Positions 61,376 through 64,000 of a stretch of 64,000 nt of DNA are shown here, one piece after another. Source of the DNA: JADLHS01 sp964594985 (lineage in GTDB: Bacteria; Verrucomicrobiota; Verrucomicrobiia; Limisphaerales; JADLHS01); NCBI GenBank assembly GCA_964594985.1, contig CAZQNQ010000001.1, forward strand, positions 248,001-312,000. Reading direction: 5' to 3'. The notes under the pieces are model-generated. The model had not been told where the DNA came from. It saw only the letters and a list, made by a program, of their open reading frames with translations, and did not search any database. Numbering within the stretch: the first letter of the stretch is position 1; every line of letters begins with the position of its first letter. The translations under genes were made by a program, and so were the position numbers.

Positions 61376-63186
61376 GCGACGCCGGACTGCAAACTCAAGG
61401 TGGGCTTGAATCCCAGCCGGTGATGCCGGTGCGGCGGCTCAACAATTACGTCTATTGTCCGCGTCTGTTTTACTTCCAGTGGGTTGAGAATGTTTTTCAG
61501 GAAAGCGCGGATACGGTCGCCGGTTCGACTACGCATCGTAATGTGGATGCGCCGTCCAGGCTGGACGAAGAAAAGGCCAAGGCGCTGGGCGAGAATCTGC
61601 CGGAAGGCGCGCGGCTGCGAAGCTTGCGGCTGGAAAGTGAAGCGCTGGGCATCGTCGGCGTAATGGATTTGGTGGAAGGCGGGCCGGATGGCGCGCAGAT
61701 CGTGGATTACAAGAAAGGCTCGGCCCGGCGCAACAGCGAGGGCGAACGGGAAGCGCGCGAACCAGAATCCATTCAAGTTGGCGCGTATGCCCTGCTGTTG
61801 CAGGAACAAGGCGTGAAGGTTTCGGGCGCGGTGATTTACTACGCAGCGGACAAACGCCGCGTGCCGGTGGAAATCAACGAGGATTTGCTCGCGAAGACAC
61901 GGCAAGCCATCGCTGAGGCAAAAGCACTCGCAGCTTCCGGCCATTGTCCGCCACCGCTCAAAAACGATCCCCGTTGTCTCGGTTGCTCCGCGTATCCCAT
62001 TTGTCTTCCGAACGAATCGTTCTGGTGGTCGAAACGGCGTAAAGCACTGCCCGCCGACGGACAGATTCAATTCGGCTTTATCGCGCAATCTGAGGATACC
62101 GTTCGTGACCGGATTCTTGAGGCGTTGGATTTCGCCGCAGAGTCCACGGAGAAAGAACCGACGTTGCAACCGCCGCGTCCGGGCGGCGACGATGGCGAGG
62201 TGCTGGTGGTGCAGACGCCCGGCGCGCAAATCGGTCAGCGCGGCGATGAATTGCTCGTCAGCGTCAAGGGCGAGGACGTGCGCAAATTACCCGGCCAGCA
62301 GGTGCGGGCGATCTATTGTTATGGCGCGGTGCAGATGACGGCACAGGCGGTTTCGACGTGTCTGGAACTGGGCATTGACGTTTCCTATTTTTCGCCGGCA
62401 GGGAGATTTCTCGGCATGTTGGGCGGGTTGCCGGCCAGCGGCGTGGATGCGCGGCGGGGGCAGTATCGGCTGTTTGAACTGCCGGGCGTGCGGCTGCAAC
62501 TGGCGCGCGAAATCATCCGCGCCAAAATCCACAACCAACGCGTGATGCTCATGCGCAACGGCGACGTGCCGGATCGCGTGACGAGTTTGATGGCGAATTT
62601 TCGCGACGCGACGGAATCGGCGCGCGACATGACGGCGTTGCTGGGAATCGAAGGCAGTGCGGCGGCGCTTTATTTTGAGCAGTTCGAGTCCATGCTGAAG
62701 CAACGGGACGATTGGAAATTTGACTGGCGCGGGCGGAATCGCCGTCCGCCGCGCGACCCGGTGAATGCGTTGTTGTCGCTCGGCTATTCCATGCTGGCGA
62801 AGGAATTGACCGGCGTTTGTCATTCAGTCGGGCTTGATCCGTTTCTTGGTTTCATGCACCAACCGCGTTATGGCCGCCCGGCTCTCGCGCTGGATTTGAT
62901 GGAGGAATTTCGCCCACTCGTGGCCGACAGCGTGGCCATCAGCCTCATCAATCGCGGCGAGCTTGGCCCGGAGGATTTCATCAAGAGCGCGAACGGGACT
63001 TTTCTGACGGACAAAGGACGTCGGCCGTTTTGGGAAGGATGGTTTCGGCGCTTGGACACGGAAGTCAGCCATCCGGAGTTCAGTTACAAGATGGCGTATC
63101 GGCGGATGCTGGAAGTGCAGGCGCGGCAGTTGTGGCGGTTTGTGCGGGGCGAGGCGTTGACCTATCACGGTTTTACAACCCGCTGA
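61372..63186 (+). CDS. cas4-cas1: Cas4-Cas1 fusion, CRISPR spacer acquisition nuclease/integrase
   Basis: 604 residues. The Cas4 half (about 1-250) has a first cysteine in YCPRLFYFQWVEN (C29), the RecB-like IVDYKKG (D112), and a closing cysteine set DPRCLGCSAYPIC (C202, C205, C211) for an iron-sulfur cluster. The Cas1 half (about 275-604) has the catalytic glutamate in LLGIEGSAAALYFEQF (E427) and FMHQPRYGRPALALDLMEEF (H496, D508, E511). The fusion trims pre-spacers and integrates them; it is typical of type V-B and also of I-U/I-G systems. It follows the 211-residue gene with overlapping codons. Confidence 0.95.
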   Translation: MSDAGLQTQGGLESQPVMPVRRLNNYVYCPRLFYFQWVENVFQESADTVAGSTTHRNVDAPSRLDEEKAKALGENLPEGARLRSLRLESEALGIVGVMDLVEGGPDGAQIVDYKKGSARRNSEGEREAREPESIQVGAYALLLQEQGVKVSGAVIYYAADKRRVPVEINEDLLAKTRQAIAEAKALAASGHCPPPLKNDPRCLGCSAYPICLPNESFWWSKRRKALPADGQIQFGFIAQSEDTVRDRILEALDFAAESTEKEPTLQPPRPGGDDGEVLVVQTPGAQIGQRGDELLVSVKGEDVRKLPGQQVRAIYCYGAVQMTAQAVSTCLELGIDVSYFSPAGRFLGMLGGLPASGVDARRGQYRLFELPGVRLQLAREIIRAKIHNQRVMLMRNGDVPDRVTSLMANFRDATESARDMTALLGIEGSAAALYFEQFESMLKQRDDWKFDWRGRNRRPPRDPVNALLSLGYSMLAKELTGVCHSVGLDPFLGFMHQPRYGRPALALDLMEEFRPLVADSVAISLINRGELGPEDFIKSANGTFLTDKGRRPFWEGWFRRLDTEVSHPEFSYKMAYRRMLEVQARQLWRFVRGEALTYHGFTTR

Positions 63187-63216
63187 ACACTCAACTTTCA
63201 ACTCTCAACCAACTGA

Positions 63217-63507
63217 ATGAGCCGGATTCGTTATCTCGTCAGCTACGACGTCTGCGATCCGAAACGATTGCGGAAAGTGGCGCGCTCGCTGGAAGGTTTC
63301 GGCGTGCGGCTGCAATACTCGGTCTTTGAGTGTCCACTGGACGATTTGCGCCTGGCGAAATTGAAGGCCGAGCTTCAGGATTTGCTCAACCATGACGAAG
63401 ATCAGGTTTTGTTTGTGTCGCTGGGCGCGAGTTCCAAGGATGCGAGCTTGATCATTGATGCGATGGGCTTGCCCTACGAAGTGCGCTCGCGGGTAACAAT
63501 TATCTGA
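63217..63507 (+). CDS. cas2: Cas2, CRISPR adaptation protein
   Basis: 96 residues in the ferredoxin-like Cas2 fold. YLVSYDVCDPKRLRKVARSL carries the conserved aspartate (D11) after the first strand. LEGFGVRLQYSVFECPLDDL and EDQVLFVSLGASS complete the family pattern. It forms the structural core of the Cas1-Cas2 integrase. Located 30 bases after cas4-cas1; the spacer consists of ACTCAACTTTCAACTCTCAA repeats. Confidence 0.95.
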   Translation: MSRIRYLVSYDVCDPKRLRKVARSLEGFGVRLQYSVFECPLDDLRLAKLKAELQDLLNHDEDQVLFVSLGASSKDASLIIDAMGLPYEVRSRVTII

Positions 63508-63801
63508 TTTTCAGGCTTGCAACTGATGCTTCAAAACTGTGAATTGAACCTGGCTAAGGCCACCGACCACCTTTCTTCCGCCATTGGAAAGGCATGATCC
63601 TTGAAATCGCGAACGACTGCGCCTGAATCGCGGCGACGCGGCGCGAGTGCGGCAGTGCTGGCGCTCGCCCGCAGGGACGCTCGCAATATGAAGTTGACGT
63701 GCCAATACAGGCGAACCCCGCAGTGACCTTGCACAATTCCAATTCGTTTCCTGGTGAAAAGCTATCGCGCTCGCAAACGGGCGGGCGGATAGCTGCGGTT
63801 G
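63508..63801 (+). promoter_or_regulatory. Leader region between cas2 and the array, possible tracrRNA locus
   Basis: 294 bases without a convincing gene. CCTGAATCGCGG at 63622-63633 is complementary to CCGCGACTTCAGG in the repeat (12 pairs, one bulged base), which could be an anti-repeat of a tracrRNA, needed by Cas12b. CTGCGGT at 63793-63799 is inverted to ACCGCAG inside the repeat. Both are weak, position-based suggestions; the transcript orientation is unknown. Confidence 0.35.
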
Positions 63802-64000
63802 AATGGGTTAGGTCGAGGCGACCGCAGTTACCGCGACTTCAGGAATCGTGAGGCGGNNNNNNNNNNNNNNNNNNNNNNNNNNNNNNNNNNNNNNNNNNNN
63901 NNNNNNNNNNNNNNNNNNNNNNNNNNNNNNNNNNNNNNNNNNNNNNNNNNNNNNNNAATGGGTTAGGTCGAGGCGACCGCAGTTACCGCGACTTCAGGAA
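63802..64000. CRISPR. Start of a CRISPR array, interrupted by an assembly gap
   Basis: A 44-base sequence (AATGGGTTAGGTCGAGGCGA, then CCGCAGTTACCGCGACTTCA, then GGAA) occurs at 63802-63845 and again at 63957-64000, right after the gap. It contains the stem GGTCG-AGG-CGACC. Position 300 bases after cas2 fits an array. The identical stretch is longer than usual type V-B repeats (35-37 bases) and runs to the window edge, so part may be shared spacer or contig overlap. Repeat boundaries and spacers cannot be set. Confidence 0.6.
63857..63956. other. Assembly gap of 100 N
   Basis: Exactly 100 unknown bases, probably a fixed-size scaffold gap and not a measured distance. The same sequence on both sides suggests the assembler broke at array repeats. 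Confidence 0.95.

Noticed and set aside
61372..63186. Type I-U/I-G system suggested by the Cas4-Cas1 fusion
   Set aside because: No cas3, cas8, cas7 or csb genes are present, and the neighbouring effector has Cas12b RuvC motifs.

Overview
The window looks like a chromosomal scaffold from a Verrucomicrobiota bacterium. The reasons are: a Cas12b effector whose first residues (SLNRIYQGRV) match, from memory, the Opitutaceae bacterium TAV5 C2c1; a divergent FtsZ; high GC; four-helix-bundle (S23-like) accessory genes; and many short palindromic and heptamer repeats. A run of 100 N at the right end shows it is an assembled scaffold broken at a repeat.

Layout. 1-7,000: the start of a secreted protein, a PpiC-type lipoprotein foldase, a membrane-quality module (short NfeD, FloA flotillin, full-length NfeD protease) and a YqjD/YqjE/YqjK-like trio. 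7,467-13,919: a complete phosphate uptake cluster on the minus strand (porin, pstS, pstC, pstA, pstB, phoU) with Pho-box-like sites. 14,300-24,150: heptosyltransferase-like gene, small accessory genes in a possibly integron-like stretch, an IS110 remnant, miaB, a receiver/PAS/PP2C regulator and a large unknown protein.

24,430-34,003: a type I restriction-modification island (hsdM, four-helix-bundle gene, hsdS, a zinc-ribbon/HEPN-like gene, rhuM, hsdR, ASCH gene), almost all joined by ATGA-type stop/start overlaps. Extra copies of the hsdS 3' end lie between the inserted genes. 34,049-50,903: a division and cell wall (dcw) cluster on the minus strand from mraZ to ftsZ, lacking murE, murD and murC and carrying a four-helix-bundle gene between murB and ddl. 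51,317-53,247: queA and a RibD-like reductase.

53,406-64,000: a type V-B CRISPR-Cas locus (cas12b, an unknown gene, a cas4-cas1 fusion, cas2, then the first array sequence up to the assembly gap). Upstream of cas12b are two genes made of 10 and 5 tandem Myb/SANT-like helix-turn-helix repeats. They are bracketed by two short ORFs that reproduce the first part of Cas12b and stop at the same residue. A 38-residue ORF just after cas12b likewise reproduces the start of Cas4-Cas1. In both defence islands, short ORFs made from the ends of the core genes link accessory genes into the operon by overlapping stop and start codons. I consider this repeated architecture, together with the poly-Myb proteins, the most novel content of the window.
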